Assembly: GCA_965194375.1 (NCBI GenBank)
Contig: CBDAEL010000008.1
DNA from: Tabrizicola_A aquatica
GTDB lineage: Bacteria > Pseudomonadota > Alphaproteobacteria > Rhodobacterales > Rhodobacteraceae
Length of the DNA stretch: 64,000 bases
Strand: one strand, 5' to 3'
The notes beneath the pieces are model-generated. The model was not told the DNA's origin. It saw only the letters and a program-made list of their open reading frames with translations, and did not search any database. Positions 7,292 to 16,195 of this stretch are shown piece by piece. Position 1 is the first letter of the stretch; the number at the start of each line of letters is the position of its first letter. The translations under genes and the position numbers were made by a program.

Positions 7292-8581
7292 ATGACTGAC
7301 AGACCGATGGGCTTTGACACCTTGGCCATTCATGCCGCCACGGCCCCCGATCCGGCTACTGGCGCGCGGCAGGTGCCAATCTACCAGACCACCGCTTATG
7401 TGTTCCGCGATGCCGATCACGCGGCGAAGCTGTTTAACCTGCAAGAGGTTGGCTACATCTATTCGCGCCTGACGAACCCCACGGTGTCGGCGCTGGCCAA
7501 CCGGGTTTGCGCGCTTGAAGGCGGCGCGGGTGCGATTGCCTGCTCCTCGGGCCATGCCGCGCAGATCATGGCGCTGTTCCCGCTGATGGGGCCGGGTAAG
7601 AATATCGTCGCATCCTCAAGACTTTACGGCGGAACCATCACGCAGTTCAGCCAGACGATCAAGCGCTTTGGCTGGTCGGCCAAGTTTGTGGACACCGACG
7701 ATCTGGGCGCGGTGTCGAAGGCCGTCGACAAAAACACCCGCGCGATTTTCTGCGAAACAATCGCCAACCCCGGCGGCTATGTCACCGACATTCCGGCCTT
7801 GGCCAAGATCGCCGACAAGAAGGGCATTCCCCTGATCGTCGACAACACCACCGCCACGCCATTCCTGTGCCGCCCCATTGAGCTGGGTGCGACGCTGGTC
7901 GTGCATTCCGCCACCAAATACCTGACCGGTAACGGCACCGTAACCGGCGGCATCGTGGTGGATTCGGGCAAGTTTAACTGGTCGCAGAACGACAAGTTCC
8001 CGAGCCTCAGCCAACCGGAACCGGCCTATCATGGCCTGACCTTCCACCCCACCTTGGGCGGCATGGCGTTCACCTTCCACTCCATCGCCATCGGCCTGCG
8101 CGATTTGGGCATGACGATGAACCCCCAAGGCGCGCATTACACGTTGATGGGGATTGAGACGCTGGGTCTGCGGATGGAGCGTCACGTAGCCAATGCCCAA
8201 AAGGTCGCCGAATGGCTCGAGAAAGACCCGCGTGTTGAATACGTGACCTATGCCGGGCTGAAATCCAGCCCCTACAACAAGCGGGCCAAGAAGATCGTCC
8301 CGAAGGGGGCTGGGGCCCTCTTCACCTTTGCGCTGAAGGGCGGCTATGACGCCTGCGTCAAGCTGATCGACAATGTGAAACTGTTCAGCCATGTCGCGAA
8401 CCTTGGCGACACGCGCAGCCTGATCATCCATTCGGCCTCGACCACCCACCGCCAGCTTTCCGAAGCCCAGCAGGTGGCCGCCGGTGCGCCGCCGAATGTG
8501 GTGCGCCTGTCGATTGGGATTGAGAACGTCGAGGATATCATCGCAGACCTTGATCAAGCGATGACCGCCGCCACAAAGTAA
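7292..8581 (+). CDS. metY: O-acetylhomoserine sulfhydrylase
   Basis: A 429-residue PLP enzyme of the Cys/Met metabolism family, expected to make homocysteine from O-acetylhomoserine and sulfide in cytoplasmic methionine synthesis. The family blocks are visible: VPIYQTTAYVF near the start, YIYSRLTNPT, ACSSGHAAQ, LYGGT (the OAH-type phosphate-binding region) and VDNTTATP. The PLP lysine is at about residue 209 in SATKYLTGNGTV. The length matches MetY rather than the shorter MetB/MetZ. ATG 7292 is preceded by AGGGGAG. It is a single gene, followed by a strong terminator. The possible leader structure upstream is described separately. MetZ-like activity on O-succinylhomoserine is less likely. Confidence 0.93.
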   Translation: MTDRPMGFDTLAIHAATAPDPATGARQVPIYQTTAYVFRDADHAAKLFNLQEVGYIYSRLTNPTVSALANRVCALEGGAGAIACSSGHAAQIMALFPLMGPGKNIVASSRLYGGTITQFSQTIKRFGWSAKFVDTDDLGAVSKAVDKNTRAIFCETIANPGGYVTDIPALAKIADKKGIPLIVDNTTATPFLCRPIELGATLVVHSATKYLTGNGTVTGGIVVDSGKFNWSQNDKFPSLSQPEPAYHGLTFHPTLGGMAFTFHSIAIGLRDLGMTMNPQGAHYTLMGIETLGLRMERHVANAQKVAEWLEKDPRVEYVTYAGLKSSPYNKRAKKIVPKGAGALFTFALKGGYDACVKLIDNVKLFSHVANLGDTRSLIIHSASTTHRQLSEAQQVAAGAPPNVVRLSIGIENVEDIIADLDQAMTAATK

Positions 8582-8588
8582 TGCCAAA

Positions 8589-8617
8589 GGGCCGCCTCTT
8601 TGGAGGCGGCCCTTTTT
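8589..8617 (+). terminator. Rho-independent terminator after metY
   Basis: A perfect ten-base stem GGGCCGCCTC / GAGGCGGCCC with a TTTG loop, followed by TTTTT. It lies seven bases after the metY stop. The A-rich left flank lets it also serve the convergent gene on the other strand. Confidence 0.92.
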
Positions 8618-8634
8618 CTACGTATATCAACGCC

Positions 8635-9333
8635 TTATTCGGCGATCTGATAAGTGATCGACACCGAGGTCTGCATCGCGATCTGCCCCGTCGCCACCGG
8701 CACCGGCGAGGCGGCCTTGGCCTCCATGAACACCGGCATCGGCCCCCCGTAGTTTTGCTGCTCGCTGATCGCGATCACCTTGCCCAAACTCACCCCAGCG
8801 GCAGTGGCATAAAGCGCGGCTTTGGCCGCGGCATCCGCCACGGCGGCCTTGCGCGCCTCATCCAGAACTGGGCGCGGGCTGGCCAGCTCAAAGGTGATGC
8901 CGTTCAAGGTATTGGCCCCATCCGCGATTGAGGCATCCAGCACTCCGCCCAAAGCGGCAAGATCGCGCACCCGAACATTCAGCATGTTCATGGCGATATA
9001 GTTGGAGATCGTCGGTGTCTGACCCGCGTCATACCCAACCCAATTGGGGTTCAGCGACAGGCTGGTCGTTTGCAGATCCTGCTCGGCAATGCCTGCAGCT
9101 TTGAGCCGTGCGATTACGCCTGCCAAAGCCTCAGAATTGGCCGACATCGCCTCGGCGGCAGTCTTGCCTTCCGTGGTCACGCCCAAGGACACAGTGGCCA
9201 TGTCGGGCGTTGCGGGAATGCTTGCCTCGCCCGTCACCGTGATCGTGCCTTCGGCGAATGCCGGAAGTGCTGCGGACAGAGAAAATGGCACGGCGAGGAC
9301 CGCCGAAACCAGCAAATATGAAAATGCGCGCAT
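8635..9333 (-). CDS. SIMPL-domain (DUF541) periplasmic protein
   Basis: A 232-residue exported protein. The signal peptide (MRAFSYLLVSAVLAVPFSLS... ending AFA) is followed by the SIMPL domain, beginning GTITVTGEASIPATPDMATVSLGV. The family includes Brucella BP26/Omp28 and E. coli YggE. These form ring-shaped periplasmic or membrane-associated oligomers and have been linked to oxidative-stress defence, though their biochemical role is unclear. The whole protein is close to the usual family length. It converges on metY and is separated from it by the metY terminator. No neighbour gives a more specific role. Confidence 0.88.
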   Translation of the reverse strand: MRAFSYLLVSAVLAVPFSLSAALPAFAEGTITVTGEASIPATPDMATVSLGVTTEGKTAAEAMSANSEALAGVIARLKAAGIAEQDLQTTSLSLNPNWVGYDAGQTPTISNYIAMNMLNVRVRDLAALGGVLDASIADGANTLNGITFELASPRPVLDEARKAAVADAAAKAALYATAAGVSLGKVIAISEQQNYGGPMPVFMEAKAASPVPVATGQIAMQTSVSITYQIAE

Positions 9334-9582
9334 GGGAAAAACCTCCGTTGGATCGCAATTCTATAGGTGTCCCTCCGCAAGCCAAGCCACAACCCGCGCC
9401 CAAGGGGGAATTTCGCCGAAGGGCCTCCCCCCACAAGTCGCGGGACCTCATGCGAAAAAAGCGCGCCAAGGGCCGCTCAGCGCCGGGCAAAAGGTCCGGC
9501 TTTTCTTTCATTCGGCAAAAACCTGCTGTAGGAAGTGCACAATGCGCGCGTGCAGTTTTTGCGCGACAGTCCCTTATGCTAG

Positions 9583-12500
9583 ATGCGTGGAATGAAACCA
9601 GCTTTTGCCCTCGACTTCCGCAATGATGCCATTGCCCTTTTGCACCGCTCATCAGGGGGCTGGCTTCTGGTTGGTCGTGTCACCCTCGATGCGCCTGACC
9701 TTCCCGAAGCGCTGTCTTATCTGAGGGCGACAGCGCTGGGTCTCAGCCCGCGCGGGCTTGCGACCAAGCTGATCCTGCCGGATGAGCAGTTGCTGGTGAC
9801 CACCGTCGATGCGCCCGGCCCGGATGAAGCCAGCCGATTGGCCCAGATCCGCACGGCGCTGGAAGGCCGGACGCCCTATGCGGTTGAGGATCTGGTCTTT
9901 GACTGGGAACTCGTGGACGGCGACGTGCGTGTGGCCGTGGTGGCGCGCGAGACGCTGGACGAGGCCGAAAGCTTTGCGACCGAGCACCGATTCAACCCGG
10001 TGTCTTTTGCCGCGGCTCCTGCGAAGGGCTACGCAGGCGAGGCATTTTTCGGCCCGACCGGTCAGGCGGCGACGATATTGTCCGCAGGTAAGACCGTCGA
10101 GCGGGACGCAAAGCGCACCGTGATCATTGAGCGCGCAAGTGGCGTTGAAGCCGAAGCGGCAACGGTGGACGTGCCGACAGCGGCGACCGGCGCATCGGAT
10201 GAGGCCGTTCCTGAGCTTGAAACGACCCCGGCCGCGCCGCTTGAAGTGGACGCTGCCGCAACCGTCGCGGAAGCGGGCCCAGAGGCTCTGGTGGACGATG
10301 TCGGTTCCCCTCCCAACAACCTGCAAGCCACCGAGCCCGACCCGGTTGACAGCCCTGCGACCCAAAGCCCGGTGCGCGTGCCGTCGCTGTTCGGTTTGGC
10401 CGATGACGAACCCGCGCCCTCAGCCGTGTTCCGCAGCATGGCTGATGCCGACCCCGCCGTCACACCCGAAGTCGCGACATTGGACAGCGCCGCGGCGGCT
10501 TTGGACGCAGACATCGGCGCCGCGCCGCCACCCGCCGGGAGCGACCCGCTTGACCCCGTGCCGCCAGACACCGACGAAGCCCCGATGGCCCTCGATGTCG
10601 AGGTCGATGAGACCGAGGACGCCAAGGTAGATCGGGCCAAGGGCGCGCCAGAGGCGGCGCTGGACACCACGCCCCCCCCTTCGAGCTTCAGCGCCACGCT
10701 TGGCTTTGCCAGCCGCCGGGCGTCTGCCGATCCGTCGCTGACCGCCAAGCCGCAGGCCGCTCCGCCAAAGCCGACCGTTGACCGCCCAACCGCCGCGCGG
10801 CCGCTGATCGCCGCCCCGCCGCCCAAGGTGGAGCGACCGACCCTGAACCGTCCCACTGCCGCGCGCCCGGCTGTGCCCAAGGAAAGTAAGGGCCTGCGCA
10901 GTCTGGGGGCCTTTGTCACGGCACCCGGAATTCCCGGAACGCGCAAGAAACCGGTCGAAGCCACGGTAACCCGGCCAACCGCAGCGGCACCCAGCGCGAC
11001 GGCCAACGCCATGGCCGCTGCGACCGACGCGACAAAGGGCTTGGGCCGCAAGTTTGGCGCCCGCCCCATCGCCGCACGCGGCAAGCCGCGTCATTTGGGG
11101 CTGATCCTGACAGGGCTCTTGCTCTTGGCGCTGGCCGTGATTGCGGCGTGGTCCACCAGTCTGGCGTTCCGGTCGAATGACGCCGAAACCACCGAACTCG
11201 CCACCACGGCCCAGACAGCCGCCGTTCCTGAGATCGAGGACGAGATGCTGGCCGACGGTCAGGATCCAGACTTGTTGACCGATGAGGAGTTGGAGGCAGC
11301 ATTGCCTGCCCCGGATGAGGCCCAGCCGGCCGAGACGGCCCCCGCGCTGGCCGCTGGGCAGACCTCTGAGCAGGCTGCGGAAGCAGCGACCCCAGACCCG
11401 CAAAGCGCCGCCCCCGAGACGGCTGCGGCAGCGCAGACCGACGCCGGGACACTGAACAGCGCACAGACCAATCCCGGCTCAGCCAGCGGCGACGAAATCT
11501 ATCTGGCCGCCAAAGACATCGCGCCCGTGACACCCGCAGCCACAGATTTGGCCGCCGTCTCGGCCCAAGGTGACCCGCTGCCCAATGCCCAAGCGCCGCC
11601 GCCGCCTTTTGGGACGGTCTTTCAGTTCGACGCGAACGGCCTTGTCGTTCCGACGCCCGAGGGGATTGTCACTCCCGAGGGCGTTTTGCTTATCGCAGGC
11701 AAGCCGCCCCGCTTGCCCGAGGCACGGCCCGCGGGCCTGACCCCGCCTTCGCCCACCGATTTGGCAGCGCCAGAGGAAGGTTCTGCCGTTGTCTCTGACC
11801 CGGCCTTGGCTGGTTTTCGGCCCAAGGCGCGCCCCGCAGGGCTGACGCCACCAGCCAGCGCACCCACGGCAGAGCCCGGCGCGACCGACGCGGTGCCTCT
11901 GGATGACGCCGCCATGCCCCCCGTCGCCGACAGCCGCCTCGCAGGCCTGCGCCCCTTGGCGCGGCCGGAGGCGGTTCTCGCCGTCGGGGAAGCTGCACGT
12001 GCCAAAGCTTCGGCTGCAAACTCGGGCAGCATTTATGCGATGGGACAAGCCGCAAGTGCCGAGCAAGCGGCCGCGGCCGTCGCCAATGGAAGTCCCCTTG
12101 CCGTCGCGATCAGCCGCAAGCCCCAGCCCCGCCCGCAGGACCTGAGCCGCGCTGTCGAAGCCGCTGTTGCCGCCGCAATTCGTGCGCCTGAGCCGACACC
12201 GGACTCGCAAGAAGAACAGGTTGCCTCAGCCCGTCCAGCTGACCCGGCGCCCGAGGCAGAAAGCTCAGAAGACAGCACCGCAGCGCGCGGCCGCGATGGC
12301 GAACTGGACATCTACGAAGAGCCCGAGCCTGACGGCGCATCCGCGCGCGGCACCGCCAGCGCATCAGTCGCCAAGCAAGCCACTTTCCGCAATGCCTTGG
12401 CTTTGGACAAGACCGCCTTGATCGGCGTTTATGGCACGCCCTCCCAACGCTATGCGATGATCCGCAACACCAATGGCCGCTACAAGAAGGTCAAGGTCGG

Positions 12501-12600
12501 CGACAGGATTGATGGTGGGAAGATCCAGGCCATCACCGCCACCGAAGTGCGCTATCAAAAAGGCTCACGGCTTGTGACCCTGGCTTTGCCGAAAGGCTAA
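9583..12600 (+). CDS. Large membrane protein with PilM/GspL-like N-terminus and PilP/GspC-like C-terminus (hypothetical)
   Basis: A 1005-residue protein without a firm family name. Residues 1-165 (FALDFRNDAIALLHR, ATKLILPDEQLLVTT, RTPYAVEDLVFDW) resemble the N-terminal fold of PilM/GspL, the cytoplasmic actin-like partners of pilus and type II secretion systems. Residues about 170-500 are Pro/Ala-rich and low-complexity, with RPTAARP-like repeats. One membrane segment lies near 505-528 (LGLILTGLLLLALAVIAAW). A second Pro/Ala-rich stretch follows, with recurring KARPAGLTPP motifs. The last 70 residues (IGVYGTPSQRYAMIR, KKVKVGDRIDGGKIQAI) look like the PilP/GspC domain. The order suggests a bitopic protein linking cytoplasm and periplasm. 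Homologues are sometimes labelled as translation initiation factor IF-2, which the sequence does not support. The start could be ATG 9583 or 9592. No other pilus or secretion gene is adjacent. Confidence 0.6.
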   Translation: MRGMKPAFALDFRNDAIALLHRSSGGWLLVGRVTLDAPDLPEALSYLRATALGLSPRGLATKLILPDEQLLVTTVDAPGPDEASRLAQIRTALEGRTPYAVEDLVFDWELVDGDVRVAVVARETLDEAESFATEHRFNPVSFAAAPAKGYAGEAFFGPTGQAATILSAGKTVERDAKRTVIIERASGVEAEAATVDVPTAATGASDEAVPELETTPAAPLEVDAAATVAEAGPEALVDDVGSPPNNLQATEPDPVDSPATQSPVRVPSLFGLADDEPAPSAVFRSMADADPAVTPEVATLDSAAAALDADIGAAPPPAGSDPLDPVPPDTDEAPMALDVEVDETEDAKVDRAKGAPEAALDTTPPPSSFSATLGFASRRASADPSLTAKPQAAPPKPTVDRPTAARPLIAAPPPKVERPTLNRPTAARPAVPKESKGLRSLGAFVTAPGIPGTRKKPVEATVTRPTAAAPSATANAMAAATDATKGLGRKFGARPIAARGKPRHLGLILTGLLLLALAVIAAWSTSLAFRSNDAETTELATTAQTAAVPEIEDEMLADGQDPDLLTDEELEAALPAPDEAQPAETAPALAAGQTSEQAAEAATPDPQSAAPETAAAAQTDAGTLNSAQTNPGSASGDEIYLAAKDIAPVTPAATDLAAVSAQGDPLPNAQAPPPPFGTVFQFDANGLVVPTPEGIVTPEGVLLIAGKPPRLPEARPAGLTPPSPTDLAAPEEGSAVVSDPALAGFRPKARPAGLTPPASAPTAEPGATDAVPLDDAAMPPVADSRLAGLRPLARPEAVLAVGEAARAKASAANSGSIYAMGQAASAEQAAAAVANGSPLAVAISRKPQPRPQDLSRAVEAAVAAAIRAPEPTPDSQEEQVASARPADPAPEAESSEDSTAARGRDGELDIYEEPEPDGASARGTASASVAKQATFRNALALDKTALIGVYGTPSQRYAMIRNTNGRYKKVKVGDRIDGGKIQAITATEVRYQKGSRLVTLALPKG

Positions 12601-12612
12601 GCGCGGGCTTTA

Positions 12613-13706
12613 CTAGCGCGCGGCCACGACGCCACGGTCGATCTGATCCTGTTCGATCGATTCAAACAGCGCCTTGAAGTTGCCTTCACCGAACCCGTCA
12701 TCACCTTTGCGCTGAATGAACTCAAAGAAGATTGGGCCGATCACGGTTTTCGAGAAGATCTGCAGCAAGATGCGCGTCTCGCCCCCTTCGACCACGCCTT
12801 CGCCGTCAATCAGGATGCCGTGGCGGGCCAGCCGGTCAATCGGCTCGCAGTGGCCCACGACCCGGGTCTTTGACAGCTCGTAATAGGCCATCGGCGGCTT
12901 TGGCATGAATGTCAGCCCGCGCGCGGCGATCTCGTCGGTGGCGCTGTAGATGTCATCGCAGCCCACCGCGATGTGCTGAATCCCCTCGCCATTATAGCGC
13001 TTGAGGTATTCCACGATCTGCCCGGTTTCACCGCGATCTTCGTTCACCGGGATGCGGATGCGCCCGCAGGGGCTGGTCAGGGCGCGGCTGTAAAGCCCGG
13101 TGAATTTGCCTTCAATGTCAAAGAAGCGGATTTGTTTGAAGCCGAAAATCCGGCTGTAAAAGTCGAACCAAATGTCCATGTTGCCCTTGTGGACGTTGTG
13201 GGTCAGGTGGTCCAAGTAGTGAAAGCCGACACCGGCAGGCTTAGGGGCGGTTACAAAGTCGAAGGCGCTATAGGGGTGGCGTCCCGGACCGTAGTCCTCA
13301 ACGAAATATATCAGGCTCCCGCCAATGCCAAGAATCGCAGGCACGTCCAGCGCCTTGTTATCGCCCGCATAGGGCGTTGCCCCATCCTCACCGCATGGGC
13401 AAAGGCATGGGCGGCATCCACCACACGCCAGCCCATCGAGGCCGCGCAGGGCCCGTGTTTGGCGGCAAAGCGCGCGGCGTGGCTTTCGGGGTCATTGTTC
13501 AGGATATAGGTCACATCGCCCTGCTGCCACAGTTCGATGTCACGGGTCCGGTGGCGCGCGGTCAGCGCATAGCCCATGCGGGTGAACAGATCCCGCAGCG
13601 CTTGCGGCTCGGGATGGGCGAATTCGACAAACTCGAACCCATCGGTGCCCGCCGGGTTGGCCGGGGTGATGGTGGCCTTGGGGGCGGAATGCGGAAACGG
13701 ACCCAT
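12613..13706 (-). pseudogene. hpd: 4-hydroxyphenylpyruvate dioxygenase with a one-base frameshift
   Basis: Non-heme iron dioxygenase that converts 4-hydroxyphenylpyruvate to homogentisate in tyrosine breakdown. The N-terminal part (ATG 13706; MGPFPHSAPKAT..., FEFVEFAHPEPQALRDLF) and the C-terminal part (DHLTHNVHKGNMDIWFDFYSRIFGF, HIAVGCDDIY, FFEFIQRKGDDGFGEGNF) lie in different frames. Adding one G at 13380-13386, where the coding strand reads ATGGGGCAACG, restores AVRMGATPYAGDNKALDVPAILG. The joined length of about 364 residues is normal for HPPD. The iron ligands His (in DHLTHNV), His (in QHIAVGC) and Glu (in FFEFIQR) are all present. This is either a recent disabling deletion in a G run or a sequencing error. 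It is divergent from an Lrp-type regulator that probably controls it. Confidence 0.88.
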
Positions 13707-13791
13707 GATGACCCTTTCATGTTGCTGTCTGATCAGTTTATCGCGGATGCCATGCGAGCTGCGCGCATTCTTGGATTGAAACGGTGGGATA

Positions 13792-13830
13792 TCCGCGTGA
13801 TACTCGCATAGAATGTCCATTATACGCGGA
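13792..13830. promoter_or_regulatory. Inverted repeat between hpd and lrp-type gene (candidate operator)
   Basis: TCCGCGT at 13792-13798 and ACGCGGA at 13824-13830 form a perfect seven-base inverted repeat with a 25-base spacer. It lies in the 132-base divergent intergenic region, eight bases before the regulator start. Its placement suits autoregulation and control of hpd by the Lrp protein. Confidence 0.4.
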
Positions 13831-13838
13831 GTTTTCGC

Positions 13839-14300
13839 ATGCTGGATGCAACAGACACGCGGCTTTTGCAGCTTGTACAGGCCAATGCCATGCTGACAGC
13901 CCAAGATCTGGGGGCCGCACTGAACCTCTCGGCCAGTCAGGCCGCGCGCCGCCGCCAGCGGCTGGAGGCTGAGGGGTTTGTCACCGGCTATGCCGCGCGG
14001 ATTGATCCGGCACGGGTGGGCCTGACAGTGCAGGCCTTTATTCAGGTGCAGTTCGCCCGCCATGATCCAGAGCTTGCACGCAGCTTTGCCACCCTGATCG
14101 CGACCCTGCCCGAGGTGATCTCGGCCTGGACCCTGACGGGTGAGGCGGATTATCTGTTGCGGGTCTGGTGCGCTGATCTGGCAGGGTTGAACCGCTTGAT
14201 CCATGAGCGGCTTTTGCCGCATCCGGCGGTGGCGCGCGTGCAAAGCCAGATCGTGATGGATCAGCTCAAGGCCGATGCGCCGCTGCCGATCCGGGTCTGA
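13839..14300 (+). CDS. Lrp/AsnC-family transcriptional regulator
   Basis: A 153-residue feast/famine regulator. An N-terminal winged helix-turn-helix (DTRLLQLVQANAMLTAQDLGAALNLS..., QAARRRQRLEAEGFV) is followed by the RAM domain, which binds amino acids and forms the dimer and octamer contacts (VQAFIQVQFARHDPE, SAWTLTGEADYLLRVWC). The size is normal. It is transcribed away from hpd, an arrangement typical of local regulators of aromatic amino acid catabolism, so tyrosine or a related amino acid is the likely effector. That link is inferred from position only. Confidence 0.9.
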   Translation: MLDATDTRLLQLVQANAMLTAQDLGAALNLSASQAARRRQRLEAEGFVTGYAARIDPARVGLTVQAFIQVQFARHDPELARSFATLIATLPEVISAWTLTGEADYLLRVWCADLAGLNRLIHERLLPHPAVARVQSQIVMDQLKADAPLPIRV

Positions 14301-14309
14301 GGGGCGGCT

Positions 14310-15317
14310 CTAGCCGTCCGACACCCCAGCCTCGGCAAAGGTCGCCATGCCGGAATGGCAGGCCACCGCCGCCTGAACCACCCCCAGCGCCAGCGCCGCA
14401 CCCGACCCCTCGCCCAGACGCAAGCCCAACGACAACAAGGGCTCTTTGCCCAAGGCCGCGAGCAATCGGCCATGGGCACCTTCGGCTGACAGATGACCCG
14501 CCACGGCATGATCCAGCGCGGCAGGTGTCAGGCTGTGCAGCACCAAAGCCGCCGAGCAGGCAATAAACCCGTCCAAGATCAGCGGGATACGGTCCACCCG
14601 CGCCCGCGCCATCGCCCCCGCCATCGCCGCAATCTCGCGCCCGCCAAGGCAGGCCAGCACCTGCAACGGGTCGCGCGCGGCATGGCGGGCAAGCCCGGCA
14701 TCTACCGCACGCGCCTTACGGGCAAGACCCGCGTTGTCTACCCCGGTGCCACGCCCAACCCATTCCGCGCCGGTGCCGCCCAGCAGCGCCGCCGCAATGG
14801 CCGCCGCCACTGTGGTGTTGCCAATCCCCATCTCGCCCACGACCAGCAGATCGGCCTTGGCATCCACCGCGTTCCAGCCGGTCAGCAGGGCGTCAACCGC
14901 CTCGGCCTCGGTCATCGCGGGGGTTTGGGTGAAATCTGCCGTCGGGCGATCCAGATCCAAGGCATGCACGGCCATCGTGGCGCCAAAGGTCTTTGACAAT
15001 TGGTTGATGGCAGCGCCACCGGCCTGAAAGTTGGCAACCATCTGCACCGTGACTTCGGGGGGAAAGGCCGACACACCTTGAGCGCAGACCCCGTGATTGC
15101 CGGCAAAGATCAGCACCTGCGGCGTTGCAATGCGCGGGCGGCCCGTGCCCTGCCAACCGGCCACCCAAAGCGCCAGATCCTCCAACCGACCCAGAGCGCC
15201 GGGCGGTTTGGTCAATTGCCCGTTGTGCGCCGCAGCGGCCTGATGGGCGGCGGAATCTGCAGCTGGGGCCGCGCGCAAGAGCTGGGCAAATTCGGCAAGC
15301 GAGGAGAAGGCGGGCAT
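14310..15317 (-). CDS. cobT: Nicotinate-nucleotide--dimethylbenzimidazole phosphoribosyltransferase
   Basis: A 335-residue enzyme that activates dimethylbenzimidazole to alpha-ribazole phosphate, the lower ligand of cobalamin. Visible blocks include HNGQLTKPPGALGRLEDLA, FAGNHGVCAQGVSAFPP, MGIGNTTVAAAI, and the C-terminal RLGEGSGAALAL with the catalytic glutamate at about residue 303. The start was placed at ATG 15317, because upstream residues in the open frame do not match the family and AAGGA lies before this ATG. It is divergent from cobS, which uses its product after dephosphorylation, so the two genes form a nucleotide-loop assembly pair with 71 bases between them. Confidence 0.94.
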   Translation of the reverse strand: MPAFSSLAEFAQLLRAAPAADSAAHQAAAAHNGQLTKPPGALGRLEDLALWVAGWQGTGRPRIATPQVLIFAGNHGVCAQGVSAFPPEVTVQMVANFQAGGAAINQLSKTFGATMAVHALDLDRPTADFTQTPAMTEAEAVDALLTGWNAVDAKADLLVVGEMGIGNTTVAAAIAAALLGGTGAEWVGRGTGVDNAGLARKARAVDAGLARHAARDPLQVLACLGGREIAAMAGAMARARVDRIPLILDGFIACSAALVLHSLTPAALDHAVAGHLSAEGAHGRLLAALGKEPLLSLGLRLGEGSGAALALGVVQAAVACHSGMATFAEAGVSDG

Positions 15318-15388
15318 GGCATAGTCCTTGAAGGTCACGCCCCACTTGGCTAGCCCTTGAACAGCCCCATGACCAGACCGGAACAGAC

Positions 15389-16147
15389 ATGAGCCACCCG
15401 ATCCGCGACCACTTACCGCTTTTGGCGCGCGACATGCTCGCCGCGTTTGGTCTTCTGAGCCGAATTCCGGTGCCATTTACCCTGCCCCGTCCGGCCGGGG
15501 TCTGGGCTTGGCCTTTGGTTGGGCTGGTGACCGGGGGCGCGGCGCTGGCCCTCGGCGCGCTTGGCCTTTGGGCAGGGGTGTCGGTGGGGGTTGCGGCGGT
15601 TTTTGTGATGGCAGTGCAGGCTGCATTGACCGGGGCCTTGCATGAGGACGGGCTCGCGGATTGTGCCGATGGGTTCTGGGGTGGCCATACCCGGGAACAG
15701 CGGCTGGAGATCATGAAAGACAGCCGCATAGGCAGCTATGGTGCGGTTGCGTTGATGCTGGCGCTTTTGGCGCGCTGGTCGGCCTTGGCGGCCTTGATGA
15801 GCGCGGGCGCATGGGGGTTTGCGCTGGCCGCCATGATCTTGTCACGCGCAGCGATGGGGCTGGTGATGGCGGGCCTGCCCAATGCCCGCGCGGGCGGGCT
15901 TTCAGCCCAGCACGGGGCGCCGTCTTGGGTGGCGGCTTGGGCCGGCGTTGGCTTTGGTCTGCTGCTGGGTGCCTTTGCTGCCGGAAGTGCAGCGCTTTGG
16001 CTGGCACTGGCGGTGGTTCTGGTGGCGGCGGGCCTTGCCGGGGTGGCGCGGGCCAAGATCGGCGGGCAGACCGGCGATGTTCTTGGGGCGACACAAGTGC
16101 TGGCCGAGGTTACTGCGCTGGCGGTCGCAACCGCCTATCTGGAATGA
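15389..16147 (+). CDS. cobS: Adenosylcobinamide-GDP ribazoletransferase (cobalamin synthase)
   Basis: A 252-residue polytopic inner-membrane enzyme that joins adenosylcobinamide-GDP to alpha-ribazole, the last step of the nucleotide-loop pathway. The family signature ALTGALHEDGLADCADGFWGG lies near residues 75-95, followed by KDSRIGSYGAVALML and several Ala/Leu-rich membrane helices. The C-terminal GGQTGDVLGATQVLAE block is also conserved. It is the divergent partner of cobT. The equivalent Pseudomonas gene is called cobV. Confidence 0.93.
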   Translation: MSHPIRDHLPLLARDMLAAFGLLSRIPVPFTLPRPAGVWAWPLVGLVTGGAALALGALGLWAGVSVGVAAVFVMAVQAALTGALHEDGLADCADGFWGGHTREQRLEIMKDSRIGSYGAVALMLALLARWSALAALMSAGAWGFALAAMILSRAAMGLVMAGLPNARAGGLSAQHGAPSWVAAWAGVGFGLLLGAFAAGSAALWLALAVVLVAAGLAGVARAKIGGQTGDVLGATQVLAEVTALAVATAYLE

Positions 16148-16173
16148 AAAACGGCGGCCAAAGAGCCGCCGTT
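16146..16173 (-). terminator. Terminator of carD (weak for cobS)
   Basis: Stem AACGGCGGC / GCCGCCGTT with a six-base loop. Read on the minus strand it is followed by TTTTTC, so it is a good Rho-independent terminator for carD. On the plus strand the hairpin follows cobS but has no T run. Confidence 0.8.
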
Positions 16174-16195
16174 CATAGATAAATCCACTTACGCC

